Assembly (NCBI RefSeq): GCF_000235405.2
Contig: NC_017095.1
Location: 1,017,501-1,081,500, forward strand
Length of the DNA: 64,000 nt
Source: Fervidobacterium pennivorans DSM 9078
GTDB taxonomy: Bacteria > Thermotogota > Thermotogae > Thermotogales > Fervidobacteriaceae
Direction of reading: 5' to 3'
Under the pieces are notes generated by a model. It had not been told where the DNA came from and made no database searches. It saw nothing but the letters and a program-made list of their open reading frames with translations. The number at the start of each line of letters is the position of its first letter. The stretch's first letter is position 1. Below are positions 15,611 through 27,864 of this stretch, piece after piece. The position numbers and the translations under genes were made by a program.

Positions 15611-16849
15611 TCACCTCACGATTCCTTTTTGAATGATTGAATCACCTTCAATGTAGGATACGAATACGGCGGATGATTTAATTTTCTTACCCAACATGGT
15701 GTTGATAAGTGGTTCAAAATTAAGGAATATTCCCATGAAATATTTTGTATCATAAATCGACGTGAAAAATGTCCTGTCGCCCGGTTTGTATTTGCTTGGA
15801 TTTACCGTGTAGGTTATCATTCTGTCATTCTTTATAAGTATGTAGCTTTCCATACCGTTTTCAGTAGTCAACACTCCATACTTCTCAGAACCTATCGTTA
15901 CGTACTTTTTCACTTCAGCAGGCATTTTGAAACCTGTTCCGAAAACCACAGAGTATGCAGATATACTTACCTGAGGTGTTGTTTGACTAGATTTGGAACT
16001 TTGTGTTTGCGAATCTGCGCTCAACAATGCACTAACTGCTGCACCAATATCTGCAGAAAGATACATCACTCCTGTTGCATTGACGCTGGTTATATTAAAG
16101 ATGGATACCAAGGCATCTAAAAATGTTTTTCTCAACGCATCAGGAATAGGTCTGTTGACAAACACCAACAAATCTCCACCCACATTCCTGTCAGCAAAGA
16201 TATCAATAGGTTTTGTATTTTGCAACGTTTTGAGCACATTCTTCGCATCTGCCGTTTTGGCATCCAACTTTTGGTAGAAAGTGAGCGCGTTATTTTCCGT
16301 CCTAATGTATCCGTAACCTTCGAATGTGATTTTACCCTCTGTCACATAGGAATATGTTACTCCAAGGTTCCCCTTGAGATTTGAAAGCAGATTTGCTGGA
16401 ACTTTACCACCACCAACTTGTACATCCGAGTATATAAAGTAGTTCTCTGTAAATTTAACTTTTTTTAATGTCTCTGCCTCCAGAAAGCTTTCTAACACCT
16501 TCTTAACTTTCGTAGGACTCTTTACAGGTCCCAGCACAACAGTCGTATTTCCATCTTTATCAATTGCAATAAGCATTTCCTTGCTAAACAAGTCGAAATC
16601 GTCTAATGTGTACTTCATCGATAAAAGTTGCTGTTCTAACACGCCTCTCACAAGCGACTCCAAACCTATTCCTGTATCAGCTAATAAAGTTTGGCCTATG
16701 GGCAATGCTTTAAATGCATCGTAAGCCTTTGGGACATCGGGAACGTAAAGAATTGCTGAGTAATCTTTTGGTAAAAATTTCAAAGCGCTAGAAAATGCAA
16801 GGATGGAGACAAAAAATAACAGTCCGAATACAAATAACTTCTTTAACAT
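15611..16849 (-). CDS. Secreted protein of unknown function (DUF3352-like layout)
   Basis: 412-residue protein with a signal peptide (M-L-K-K-L then a hydrophobic run ending at A-F-S-S-A). The mature part begins K-F-L-P-K-D-Y-S-A-I-L-Y-V-P-D, a layout typical of DUF3352-type extracellular proteins that begin with a phrase about 'P-x-D-x-x-x-x-x-x-V-P'. A low-complexity S/Q/T linker sits near residue 280. The ATG at 16849 is favoured since GGAGG lies 8 bases before it; the upstream GTG at 16858 overlaps that site. No enzyme motif is seen. Placed just upstream of the two membrane J-like genes, it may belong with them in the envelope. Confidence 0.5.
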   Translation of the reverse strand: MLKKLFVFGLLFFVSILAFSSALKFLPKDYSAILYVPDVPKAYDAFKALPIGQTLLADTGIGLESLVRGVLEQQLLSMKYTLDDFDLFSKEMLIAIDKDGNTTVVLGPVKSPTKVKKVLESFLEAETLKKVKFTENYFIYSDVQVGGGKVPANLLSNLKGNLGVTYSYVTEGKITFEGYGYIRTENNALTFYQKLDAKTADAKNVLKTLQNTKPIDIFADRNVGGDLLVFVNRPIPDALRKTFLDALVSIFNITSVNATGVMYLSADIGAAVSALLSADSQTQSSKSSQTTPQVSISAYSVVFGTGFKMPAEVKKYVTIGSEKYGVLTTENGMESYILIKNDRMITYTVNPSKYKPGDRTFFTSIYDTKYFMGIFLNFEPLINTMLGKKIKSSAVFVSYIEGDSIIQKGIVR

Positions 16850-16881
16850 ACTAAACACCTCCAGTGAATAATTCTCGATAA

Positions 16882-18018
16882 CTATTTGTTGTAGACTTCG
16901 GAAAAAACAGCCTCAAAATCTGTTGCTGACAACTTTCTGTTTGGTATGTAATTCGCGAACTCTTCTTTTCCTCCGCCCTTTCCTCCAAACTTTTCAATTA
17001 ACGCTTTTACAAAGTTCCGGACGTCATACTTTTTTGAACCGATGATGTACTTGCTACCATCGTAGAAAACCAAGAACTGGTTGCCAACAATTTTCGACAA
17101 GAAGTTTCCGACTTCTGTGTAACCTTCCAGGTAGACAAAATCACTGTTTTCAATAGTTCGTTTTAATAATTCAGCATAGTCTTGTGAAACTTTTGAAAGC
17201 AACGAACTTTTTTCCCGAAGTTCATCGAGTATCTTTTCAACACGCTGGTTCAGTTCATCGATTGAAGAAGTTAATTGCCTTGAAAGGCTCTTCAGCACAT
17301 TGTTGTACTTTCTGAAATATCTTATAGCCCTCTCCCCTGCGACAAAATACACCCTTGTGAGGTTACCTTTTACTTTTTCCAGATCTATAATCTTTACAAC
17401 ACCTATCTCACCGGTATTGTCAACATGAAACCCTCCGCACGCCGAGATATCTAAGTTCGCTATTTTTATCAACCTCACCTCACCTTTTATCTTGTCGCTC
17501 AAAGGTTTTCTCAATTCAAAAGCTTTAGCTCCTTCAACATCTGTTAATATTTCCTCTACCTGCGTGCACGATTGAACAATCCTGTTCGTCAAATCTTCCG
17601 TTTCCTCGATAACCTCTGGTTCCACATAAGGTATGTCCAAATCTATAGTTGAATACTCTTCGCCCATGTGAAAACTAACAGTCTCAATTTCAGCAACTTC
17701 TATGAAAGCTGCCGACAATATATGCTGCGCAGTATGTTGTTGTGCAATATCTTTCCTACGAAGTTGGTTGATTTGCACATTGTATATACCTGGTTCAATT
17801 ATTCCGGAAAGTTCATGTACAACAAAACCATCTCTTTCACTTACTGCTAATACATCGACATTGCCGATTTTTCCCCTATCTCCAAGTTGTCCACCTTTTC
17901 CATCAGGATAAAATGGTGATGAAAGAGCGTACGCGTAGCATTTACCATTCTTTTCTTCGATTTTGACAATCTCTAATTTATCGTTTTTGTGCACGCTTTG
18001 AATCTTCAAGGCTTCCAA
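16882..18018 (-). CDS. alaX: Alanyl-tRNA editing protein, long AlaX type
   Basis: Free-standing homologue of the alanyl-tRNA synthetase editing domain, which removes serine or glycine wrongly attached to tRNA-Ala. The zinc ligands are visible: H95 and H99 in Q-Q-H-T-A-Q-H, C194 and H198 in C-G-G-F-H. An N-terminal part of about 85 residues resembles the AlaRS beta-barrel (P-F-Y-P-D-G-K-G-G-Q-L-G-D-R-G). After residue 240 comes a long coiled coil and a G-G-K-G-G-G-K segment like the AlaRS C-terminal oligomerisation domain. At 378 residues it is of the longest AlaX class. It lies 39 bases after gltX on the same strand, a translation-related pairing. Confidence 0.9.
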   Translation of the reverse strand: MEALKIQSVHKNDKLEIVKIEEKNGKCYAYALSSPFYPDGKGGQLGDRGKIGNVDVLAVSERDGFVVHELSGIIEPGIYNVQINQLRRKDIAQQHTAQHILSAAFIEVAEIETVSFHMGEEYSTIDLDIPYVEPEVIEETEDLTNRIVQSCTQVEEILTDVEGAKAFELRKPLSDKIKGEVRLIKIANLDISACGGFHVDNTGEIGVVKIIDLEKVKGNLTRVYFVAGERAIRYFRKYNNVLKSLSRQLTSSIDELNQRVEKILDELREKSSLLSKVSQDYAELLKRTIENSDFVYLEGYTEVGNFLSKIVGNQFLVFYDGSKYIIGSKKYDVRNFVKALIEKFGGKGGGKEEFANYIPNRKLSATDFEAVFSEVYNK

Positions 18019-18057
18019 CTCCTTATGTCTTCTTTATAACTCTTGCTGTTAATCAGA

Positions 18058-20638
<2,581 letters not shown>

Positions 20639-20639
<1 letters not shown>

Positions 20640-23050
20640 TATCCTTTAACTGCTCCTTTCACAAGCCCACCGACAATATATTTTTGCATCAACAAGAAGA
20701 GAATCACCATTGGCACCATGCCTATCATTGCAGCTGCTGTAAACAATCCCCATTGTGTTTCAAACGGGCCTGTCGAGAACGTGTACAAACCTATAGCATA
20801 TGTGTACTGTTTAACATCTTGTAATATGATCCTCGCAAGGACGAATTCGTTAAATGTGCCCATGAACGTAAGGATAACGATAACCGCAAGAATCGGAGAA
20901 GCTAAGGGGAGAACAATTTTTACAAACGTCTGCCATCTTGTTGCACCATCAATCAAAGCTGCTTCTTCTAACGAATCCGGAATAGTATCGTAGTAACCCT
21001 TTATAAGGTACATATTATATGCAATACCACCAAGATAAGCAAATATCAAACCAGATAGTTTGTTCAACCCAAACCCTGGAATATACTTTCCGGCAAACGA
21101 TAAGAATGTGTAAATAGCAATCATGTACATAATTGCTGGGAACATTTGAATGAGCAACAATGCCATAATTCCATACTTTCGCCCTTTAAACCTCATTCTA
21201 CTGAATGGGTACGCTGCCAGAGCAGTTACCGCAGTTATTATAATTGCAACACTGAGTGAGACAATGACACTGTTCATAATCCACCTCAACATGTAGTGGT
21301 CCGGTTTTCTTTGCCAAATTTGGTCAATCCTAAACGCTGCTCCATCGAGTTTTTTCAGGCTCGCTGAAAGTTCTTTAATATTCAACTTATCCGACAATTC
21401 TGATGATTTTCTCGACATAACATTCATATTAGGTACTACGTTGTTCCTATATACAGATAGTACAGTGTCAGTTAAACGTTCCATAGCAACAGGTCTGACC
21501 TTTACACCTGTCTTCGAAACAGGCATAAACTTGGGACCCTGAATTTCTATATCCGCGAGGTAAATCTTTAAGTCACTTATGAAAGGTTCGTAGTTTTGTA
21601 AGAAGATGTTGTAGTTCGTAAACATATCTTTTGCAGTACCTGGCCAATCGAGCTTAGAAGCTATTTTTCTAATCTTACTTTGTTTTTTTTGGTCAGTTAT
21701 CATGCTTGCTACATCTGTCGTAATTCCAAATATCCTCTTGGATTGAATGTTAAGCATTTGCAGTTGAGCTGGGAGTTTCACGTTAGCGACTAAAGCTTTT
21801 ATTCTTTCAAGCTGGGTAATTGCAAGTTTTGCTTTTAGATACAACAATGAATCATGTAAAAGCTCGTAAGCTTTTGTAAGCTCAGCACTGGTTTTGCTGA
21901 TTTCTTCTTCTATCTTAGCGTAACTGTTTTTGTATTTCGTTATTTCCGTTTGTAGTTGTAGCATTTCTCCGGTTACATTATTTAATCTGTTCATTAAGCT
22001 TACAGTTTCATTTATCGTACTTGCTATTCTCGTTGTAAAAACATCTATTGTATTCAAGAAATCGGCAAATGGTGCCTTATCCTTATTTGTTGCCTGTGCC
22101 CATTTGTCCATGACCTGGTTGTATCCGTCTTGGAATTCCGATAACGCTTCATAGATATCTTTCAAATCATCAAATTTCTGAACACTTAACTGGACATCTT
22201 TTATCTGTTCAAGTGTTGTTTTGAAACGTTCTAGTATTATATCTTCTTCTGGTAATGATTCTGCCAAAACATTAGAAACCTTTGCTGCTTCGAGCAAATC
22301 AACAGCAGATTTGAGAACTAAGGAGTATTCCTTTAGTTGTGGGACTAAGAAAGAACGAATTGTTTTAGCAAGACTTAGATATTGACTTTGATATGTTTGA
22401 TATGTTTTTTCCAGAGGTTCAATAGCATTCTTCAATGCCATCTTTTCGCTGCTTAATTCTTCTAGTCGCATTTTTCTTTTACCTATCATATCTTCCCAAT
22501 CTCGTTGACCAGCGTATGGGTCAACTTCTGGTATTGTGCTTAAATCCTCGCCTTGTGAGTACAATTCATAAGCAGCGACTTCCAGGTATTTTTTTGGTTT
22601 TTCAAATTGAAGTTCTTTAATGATGTTGTCTATATCGGCTATATAAGATTTTATAATCGTTTGCGAATTCTTCTCAAAATAATCATTAAGATACGCAATT
22701 GCATTGTCTATTTCTTTCTTCAATTGTTCGGTTTCTTGGATATACCTCTTGAATCTCTCAACATCGCGTTGGAAAAGTTCTTTTGCTCTTTCGACCGTAA
22801 TTTTATCATGAGGAGGTGCCATAAGAATAAGCGCGTCCATATCAGAAACCAATCTTGGTCCATTTTTCTCAGGTGCTATAAGATCTATGTAGTTTTGAAG
22901 AGTCATTCTACTACTAAACAATTTTGTTGAGAACGCAGCATTGTCACGTCTTAAGGACGTGGAAACAACCCAGACAATTGGGAATAAGACAACTATGGAG
23001 ACTATTATGAGGATGATATGGGTGAGCCATTTTCTTTCTTTTCGAACCAT
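20639..23050 (-). CDS. malG: MalG-type sugar ABC permease with a giant extracytoplasmic insertion
   Basis: Inner-membrane permease of the CUT1 maltose-type importer. The first transmembrane helix is at about residues 9-30. The five others are packed in the last 220 residues, with the EAA loop E-E-A-A-L-I-D-G-A-T-R-W that contacts the ATPase. Between them lies an insertion of about 530 residues, mostly predicted coiled coil with many K-x-x-x-E patterns, so the protein is 803 aa against about 280-300 for ordinary MalG. Thermotoga maltose permeases are known to be similarly enlarged, so this is not a gene fusion artefact. The start overlaps malF by one base behind GAGGAGG. Confidence 0.9.
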
Positions 23051-24756
23051 TATCTATTCACCTCCTCAAAGGACCCAGACAGGCGGAAGTTGATAAAGCT
23101 CAGTGTTCCGACTATGAAGAATATGATAATAGATATCGCTGAAGCGAAACCGAAATCTTGACCACGTCCTCCTTCGAAAGCAAGTTTGTATGTGTAGGAA
23201 ATCAAAATATCTGTGGAACCAGCAGGTGTTGTTGTATTTGGCATTGCAGGTCCACCACCGGTAAGGAGGTATATGTTGACAAAGTTGTTGAAATTGAACG
23301 CAAAACTACCAACCAGTAAAGGCGCAACAGTAGTCATAAGCAATGGGAATGTAATCTTCCAAAATCTTTGCCATTTGTTAGCGCCATCGATAGCAGCAGC
23401 TTCGTAGTAATCTTCAGGAATACTTTGCAAAGCCCCCAGTGAAACTACCATCATGTATGGGAAACCAAGCCATGTATTAACTGTCAATACAGCGACTTTA
23501 GCCCAGAATGGGTCATTGAACCACCTGATGGGTTCTTTACCAAAAAGTTGAGTGATTATAAACTTGTTTAAAATTCCATATGTTTCATTGAAGAACCCGT
23601 TCTTCCAAACGAGAACAGATATGAAAGCGGGTATTGCCCAAGGTATAATTAAGAGCGACCTGTAAATTGCGCGTCCTCTTAGGTTTGGATTATTAAGAAC
23701 AAGGGCAAGTATCAAACCTATAACAAAAGTGAACAAGACACTCAAAGCTGCCCATGTAAAGTTCCAAACGAATATTTTCGCGAATGGACCAGAAACGGTT
23801 GGATCTGTGAATATTCTCGTAAAATTCTTCAAACCATAGTAAGAGATGTATCCAGCAACGACCACCTTTTCTCCCTTTTCATTTATATCGTAAAACGTAC
23901 CATTCTCCTCGATTAGAGGCCTATTCGTGATGGTATTTATGAGAACAGTCTTTACTATACTTTTCCCCTTCTCTATCGTTTCAGCAAGGCCAAGTTTATA
24001 CAAGTGCCTAATATTGTACATTAAAAACTTGCCTTCCTCATTTTGCCTAATTGCAAATCTACTGCTATTGCTGTCAACGAATTCTATTTTACTCATAATT
24101 GGGAACAGTATTGAATACTTGAAATAATCTTCATTTATGTATGTTTCACTATCTTCAGGGTTGTAAAAGTACCTGAAAATCTTTCCGTTATCTCTAATGA
24201 GCTCTATTTTTCCGTTTTGCCTTTCTAAACTTAATCCACTTTCGTTAAGCTTTATCAATTCGGCTTCACCTAATATCAATTGACCTGCTTCACTTTTCAG
24301 AACACGGTATTCGCGAGCAACATAGTAATCTGAACCAATAGATACAATAACCTTAAAATCATTCGTTGGCTGAGTCCCTTCGAACCTTACATAAACGCTG
24401 TAAGTTAGTGGCGAACTATCTGGAACAATGTAAGTATAAATCGGGTCAACCAGCAATCTCTCGACAACCTCTTGGCGTGTCATAATGTGACCAGTTCCAT
24501 AATTTGTAAATGCAGTTCTAATTGTAAACGCAATTGGATAGAGAACAAGAATAAAAAGTAAAATCAAAGCCGGTATCATGTAGCGATATGGATAGGCGTT
24601 TCTATTAAGAATAAAAAAGTCTATTAGGAATATCAAAACAAAGAGTGTTACAGACAATTCGTAAAAACCTCTTCCAAAAAGGAAGATGGCCCCAAGTATG
24701 CTGAAAACAGTGAATGCTACGAGCATTATGTAACCAAGAACTTTCCAAAATTTCAT
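23050..24756 (-). CDS. malF: MalF-type sugar ABC permease
   Basis: 568-residue inner-membrane permease partner of MalG. Several N-terminal helices (three in the first 75 residues), a periplasmic domain of roughly 200 residues as in enterobacterial MalF (about 85-300), then the core helices with the EAA loop E-A-A-A-I-D-G-A-N-K-W-Q-R-F-W near residue 460. The ATG follows AAGGAGG by 8 bases. The binding-protein gene lies 150 bases upstream across a terminator-like hairpin, so malFG expression probably results from partial readthrough or a second promoter. The ATPase (malK/msmX) is not in the window, as is common for CUT1 systems. Confidence 0.93.
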   Translation of the reverse strand: MKFWKVLGYIMLVAFTVFSILGAIFLFGRGFYELSVTLFVLIFLIDFFILNRNAYPYRYMIPALILLFILVLYPIAFTIRTAFTNYGTGHIMTRQEVVERLLVDPIYTYIVPDSSPLTYSVYVRFEGTQPTNDFKVIVSIGSDYYVAREYRVLKSEAGQLILGEAELIKLNESGLSLERQNGKIELIRDNGKIFRYFYNPEDSETYINEDYFKYSILFPIMSKIEFVDSNSSRFAIRQNEEGKFLMYNIRHLYKLGLAETIEKGKSIVKTVLINTITNRPLIEENGTFYDINEKGEKVVVAGYISYYGLKNFTRIFTDPTVSGPFAKIFVWNFTWAALSVLFTFVIGLILALVLNNPNLRGRAIYRSLLIIPWAIPAFISVLVWKNGFFNETYGILNKFIITQLFGKEPIRWFNDPFWAKVAVLTVNTWLGFPYMMVVSLGALQSIPEDYYEAAAIDGANKWQRFWKITFPLLMTTVAPLLVGSFAFNFNNFVNIYLLTGGGPAMPNTTTPAGSTDILISYTYKLAFEGGRGQDFGFASAISIIIFFIVGTLSFINFRLSGSFEEVNR

Positions 24757-24860
24757 CAGTTCATCCTCCTTGTGGTCATTTTAAGGAACTTCCTTTATTG
24801 GAATTAATTATGTGAGTTAATACTACAACTGTTTTCCCAATTCCTACATAATCAACTTAA

Positions 24861-24889
24861 GAAAAAGCACGGGGGCATTCCCCCGTGCC
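24861..24889 (-). terminator. Hairpin terminator/attenuator between malE and malF
   Basis: GCACGGGGG (24867-24875) pairs with CCCCCGTGC (24880-24888) around a 4-base loop; on the minus strand the stem is followed by TTTTTC. It lies after the malE stop and before malF, and would lower permease relative to binding-protein expression. Confidence 0.85.
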
Positions 24890-24907
24890 CCTTATTCCTT
24901 GGTATAA

Positions 24908-26095
24908 TTATTTAATCTGTGCTTTTATCTGGGCAACTGCATCAGCAAGAGCCTTTTCTGCTGGAACACCCTGGTCAAGTGCTTTTGCGAGAGCATCACC
25001 CATGGCTCCCCAGACAGCAGCCATTTCTGGTACGTTTGGCATTGGAAGACCATATTTTCCAAGGAAGTCGGCAAACTTCTTTGTAAGTGGGTCTTTTGCC
25101 ATAACGAGTTCGTTAACATCTGTTCTAGATGGACATCTTGGGTCTGCTTGCCAAATCTGGTACATGATATCTTTTGTTGCTATGAATTTTGTCAAGAAGT
25201 CAAGTGCGAAGAGTTTGTTTTTACTCTTTGCATTAACCATGAATCCTTGTGCACCAAAGAATGGCTTTGGTTTCTTTCCACCAGGAAGGTCTGGAATTGG
25301 AGCGACATCGAAATTGATACCAGCCTGTTTGTAACCAGGAACTGCCCATGGACCGTTGAGTATCATTGCTGCCAAACCGTCTTTGAACAGACCATCCATT
25401 GTGTTGTAGTTGTCGCCAGGTGTAAGTATCTTTTCGTCAACAAGTTTCTTAATAAGTTTAAGACCTTCAATCGCTCCAGCATTTGCAAGCCCAACATCTT
25501 TCACATTGATTTTTCCTGTCTTATCAGTTCCGAACACGTAACCACCCATACCAAAGAATGCAAATGAGCTGAAGTAGAAGTTTTTGTAGTCGTAAATAAA
25601 TCCTCTAACTTCTCCACCATAGTCTTTTTCTATTTTCTTTGCAAGTGCGATGAGCTCATCAAATGTTTTTGGTGGGTTCTGGACGTAGTCTTTGTTGTAC
25701 ATTAGTGCTGGACCATCGAATGCATATGGAACACCGTAAAGCTTACCGTTGTAAGTAAATCCTTGAAGTGGAGCTGGGAAGTATTTTTCTTTTTCTGGGA
25801 GGTTAATTGGTTCAAGCAACCCGTTAACAACAAGTTCTCCGACCCAGTCGTGTGCTCCAACAATGATATCCGGACCTTCACCTGCAGGTGCTGCTGTCAA
25901 GAATTTTGATTTGATATCCCCAAAATTGACCTGAATAACATCAACCTGAACACCGTACTTCGCTTTGTACTGGTCTGCAAGCTTCTTAAGAATAGGAACC
26001 TGCGCTTCTGATGTCCAAATAGTGATTTTCTTGGCTTGAGCAAATGCCAAGAAAACAAAAAGAACTGCCAAAACAACTGTTAGCCACTTTCTCAT
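24908..26095 (-). CDS. malE: Maltose/trehalose-type sugar-binding lipoprotein or secreted binding protein
   Basis: Extracytoplasmic solute-binding protein of the MalE family, 395 aa from the ATG at 26095. The N-terminus has a classic signal peptide (M-R-K-W-L then L-A-V-L-F-V-F-L-A-F-A-Q-A) with no lipobox cysteine, so it is soluble or anchored by other means. The mature protein begins K-K-I-T-I-W-T-S-E-A and carries the family segments L-M-Y-N-K-D-Y and A-M-I-L-N-G-P-W-A. The start is set by AGGGGAGG about 8-10 bases before it; a longer frame to 26149 overlaps the promoter. First gene of the malEFG importer. Exact sugar (maltose, trehalose, maltodextrin) is not determined. Confidence 0.93.
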   Translation of the reverse strand: MRKWLTVVLAVLFVFLAFAQAKKITIWTSEAQVPILKKLADQYKAKYGVQVDVIQVNFGDIKSKFLTAAPAGEGPDIIVGAHDWVGELVVNGLLEPINLPEKEKYFPAPLQGFTYNGKLYGVPYAFDGPALMYNKDYVQNPPKTFDELIALAKKIEKDYGGEVRGFIYDYKNFYFSSFAFFGMGGYVFGTDKTGKINVKDVGLANAGAIEGLKLIKKLVDEKILTPGDNYNTMDGLFKDGLAAMILNGPWAVPGYKQAGINFDVAPIPDLPGGKKPKPFFGAQGFMVNAKSKNKLFALDFLTKFIATKDIMYQIWQADPRCPSRTDVNELVMAKDPLTKKFADFLGKYGLPMPNVPEMAAVWGAMGDALAKALDQGVPAEKALADAVAQIKAQIK

Positions 26096-26137
26096 ACGCT
26101 CTACCTCCCCTTTCAGGATAATGTGGAAATCAATTGT

Positions 26138-26166
26138 ATTATACCACACCCTGCCTTAAAGTGAAC
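26138..26166 (-). promoter_or_regulatory. Promoter of malE
   Basis: TGGTATAAT reads on the minus strand at 26146-26138, about 43 bases before the malE ATG. TTCACT (plus 26160-26165) is a weak -35 at 16 bases spacing. Confidence 0.65.
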
Positions 26167-26250
26167 CTTGATTTGGAAAAGTTTCCAAAGACTCTGTAAA
26201 AATTCCAGGATATGTATTTTCAAGCCATGTTAATATCGTTGTACTCAGGA

Positions 26251-26290
26251 AAACATACTTTAGCATACTAAAGCATACCAAAGGATACAA
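26251..26290. repeat. Four tandem 10-bp direct repeats, consensus AAGCATACNA
   Basis: Units AAACATACTT, TAGCATACTA, AAGCATACCA and AAGGATACAA follow one another without gaps, so the ATAC core recurs on one face of the helix every 10 bases. They lie between the divergent malE and GTPase promoters, 44 bases upstream of the latter's -35 and 85 bases upstream of the malE -35. This layout suits a protein that binds side by side, such as a direct-repeat-binding activator. Confidence 0.75.
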
Positions 26291-26291
26291 C

Positions 26292-26312
26292 AGTAACAAA
26301 GGAATTGTTACT
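26292..26312. promoter_or_regulatory. Operator-like inverted repeat
   Basis: AGTAACAA (26292-26299) and TTGTTACT (26305-26312) form a perfect 8-bp inverted repeat around AGGAA, right after the tandem repeats. It is followed by a second small palindrome GGTATACC at 26321-26328. There is no T tract, so a protein-binding site is more likely than a terminator. Confidence 0.55.
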
Positions 26313-26333
26313 AATAATTCGGTATACCTGGTA

Positions 26334-26362
26334 TTGAAATGTAGAGCTACTACCTGTATAAT
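26334..26362 (+). promoter_or_regulatory. Sigma-A promoter of the cDPG-synthetase-like gene
   Basis: TTGAAA (26334-26339), 17-base spacer, TATAAT (26357-26362). This is the best two-hexamer promoter in the window and starts transcription about 50 bases before the chosen start codon. Confidence 0.75.
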
Positions 26363-26417
26363 TCTAAATGCTGTGAATCAGTACCAACTATCAACTAAAC
26401 AAACGGAGGTGAACAAC

Positions 26418-27761
26418 ATGGAAAAAAGAAGGAGAAGAGTTATTATACTTGGCGCTGCCGGTAGGGACTTCCACAACTTTAACACGTTCTTTAGGAACAA
26501 CCCTGATTATGAGGTTGTAGCTTTCACTGCTACACAGATTCCTGATATAGCTGGTAGAATTTATCCTCCTGAACTTGCTGGTCCACTCTATCCAAATGGA
26601 ATCCCTATCGAAGATGAAGCACAGCTTCCAGAACTCATAAAAAAATACGATGTAGATGAAGTTATTCTTGCTTATAGCGATTTACCACATCAGTATGTGA
26701 TGGAAAGAGCAGCAATTGCCCTTGCTGCTGGTGCTGACTTCAAACTCATGGGTCCAGATTCAACAATGATAGAATCAACTAAACCTGTTGTTTCTGTATG
26801 CGCTGTACGAACTGGTTGTGGAAAGAGTCAGACAACAAGAAGGGTGCTTGACATTTTAAGAAGCAAAGGACTCAAGGTAATCTCTATAAGACACCCAATG
26901 CCTTACGGTGACTTGGTTGCACAAAAGGTTCAAAGATTCGCGGATTATTCAGATTTAGACAAACACAATTGTACAATTGAAGAAAGAGAAGAGTACGAAC
27001 CACACATCGACAGAAAGAGCGTAATTTACGCTGGAGTTGATTACGAAGCTATTCTCAGAGCAGCAGAGGCGGAAAATCCAGATATTATCCTCTGGGATGG
27101 TGGTAACAACGACTTCCCATTCTACAAAACGGACTTACACATCGTTGTAGTTGACCCACACAGACCAGGTCATGAAGTCACCTACTACCCCGGAATGACA
27201 AATCTACTTATGGCAGACGTAATAGTTATTAACAAAGAGGAAACAGCAAATAGAGATGACATTGAAACAGTTAGAAAGAACATTGCTAAATGGAATCCTA
27301 ATGCAATAGTAGTTGATGCCGCTTCCCCAATTTTCGTTGATGATCCATCACTGATAAGAGGGAAAAAGGTCTTAGTTGTCGAAGATGGCCCAACCCTAAC
27401 ACACGGCGATATGAGATACGGTGCCGGATACGTTGCAGCAAAGAGGTTTGGAGCAAAAGAAATAATTGACCCAAGACCATTCGCAGTTGGTTCAATTGTT
27501 GACACATACAAGAAATACAGCCACTTAGATGTTATACTTCCAGCAATGGGTTACGGTGAAAAGCAAATGAAAGAATTAGAGGAAACAATCAACAAGTCTG
27601 ATGCAGAAGTCGTTATAATAGGCACACCTATCGATTTGAGAAGGGTTTTGAAACTCAACAAGCCTGCAGTCAGAGTTAGATACGAACTCCAAGAGATAGG
27701 CGAACCAACACTTGACCAAATTCTTACAGACTTCCTCAAGAAAAAAGGACTTTTGAAGTAA
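26418..27761 (+). CDS. Cyclic 2,3-diphosphoglycerate synthetase-like P-loop protein
   Basis: 448-residue protein resembling archaeal cyclic 2,3-diphosphoglycerate synthetase and its bacterial GTPase-annotated relatives. Residues about 8-130 form a Rossmann-like domain (V-I-I-L-G-A-A-G-R-D); the P-loop R-T-G-C-G-K-S-Q-T-T-R follows near residues 130-140, and I-L-W-D-G-G-N-N-D serves as Walker B near 220. The ATG at 26418 behind GGAGG is preferred: the longer frame to 26334 would include the promoter. In methanogens the product is a thermoprotectant; whether bacterial members make it is unproven. It diverges from malE over a patterned regulatory region and ends at a strong terminator. Confidence 0.75.
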   Translation: MEKRRRRVIILGAAGRDFHNFNTFFRNNPDYEVVAFTATQIPDIAGRIYPPELAGPLYPNGIPIEDEAQLPELIKKYDVDEVILAYSDLPHQYVMERAAIALAAGADFKLMGPDSTMIESTKPVVSVCAVRTGCGKSQTTRRVLDILRSKGLKVISIRHPMPYGDLVAQKVQRFADYSDLDKHNCTIEEREEYEPHIDRKSVIYAGVDYEAILRAAEAENPDIILWDGGNNDFPFYKTDLHIVVVDPHRPGHEVTYYPGMTNLLMADVIVINKEETANRDDIETVRKNIAKWNPNAIVVDAASPIFVDDPSLIRGKKVLVVEDGPTLTHGDMRYGAGYVAAKRFGAKEIIDPRPFAVGSIVDTYKKYSHLDVILPAMGYGEKQMKELEETINKSDAEVVIIGTPIDLRRVLKLNKPAVRVRYELQEIGEPTLDQILTDFLKKKGLLK

Positions 27762-27782
27762 TCACTAAATAACAAAAAATGG

Positions 27783-27814
27783 AGCGGGTGTGTTGAAAAC
27801 ACACCCGCTTTTTT
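27783..27814 (+). terminator. Terminator of the cDPG-synthetase-like gene
   Basis: AGCGGGTGTGTT (27783-27794) pairs perfectly with AACACACCCGCT (27798-27809) around GAA, followed by a T run. Confidence 0.93.
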
Positions 27815-27864
27815 CAAGTATAAAAAACGTTATTGGATAGCCTACTCTATGGTACAATTCCAGA

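Noticed and set aside
24908-26149. Alternative long malE from 26149
   Set aside because: Extension covers the promoter and the N-terminus would hide the signal peptide; ribosome site supports 26095.
26251-26290. Possible CRISPR-like array in the 10-bp repeats
   Set aside because: Units are 10 bases, without spacers, and imperfect; no cas genes in the window.
26334-26417. Upstream extension of the cDPG-synthetase-like gene
   Set aside because: It would begin exactly on the TTGAAA -35 of the promoter and has no ribosome site, whereas 26418 has GGAGG and matches the family start.
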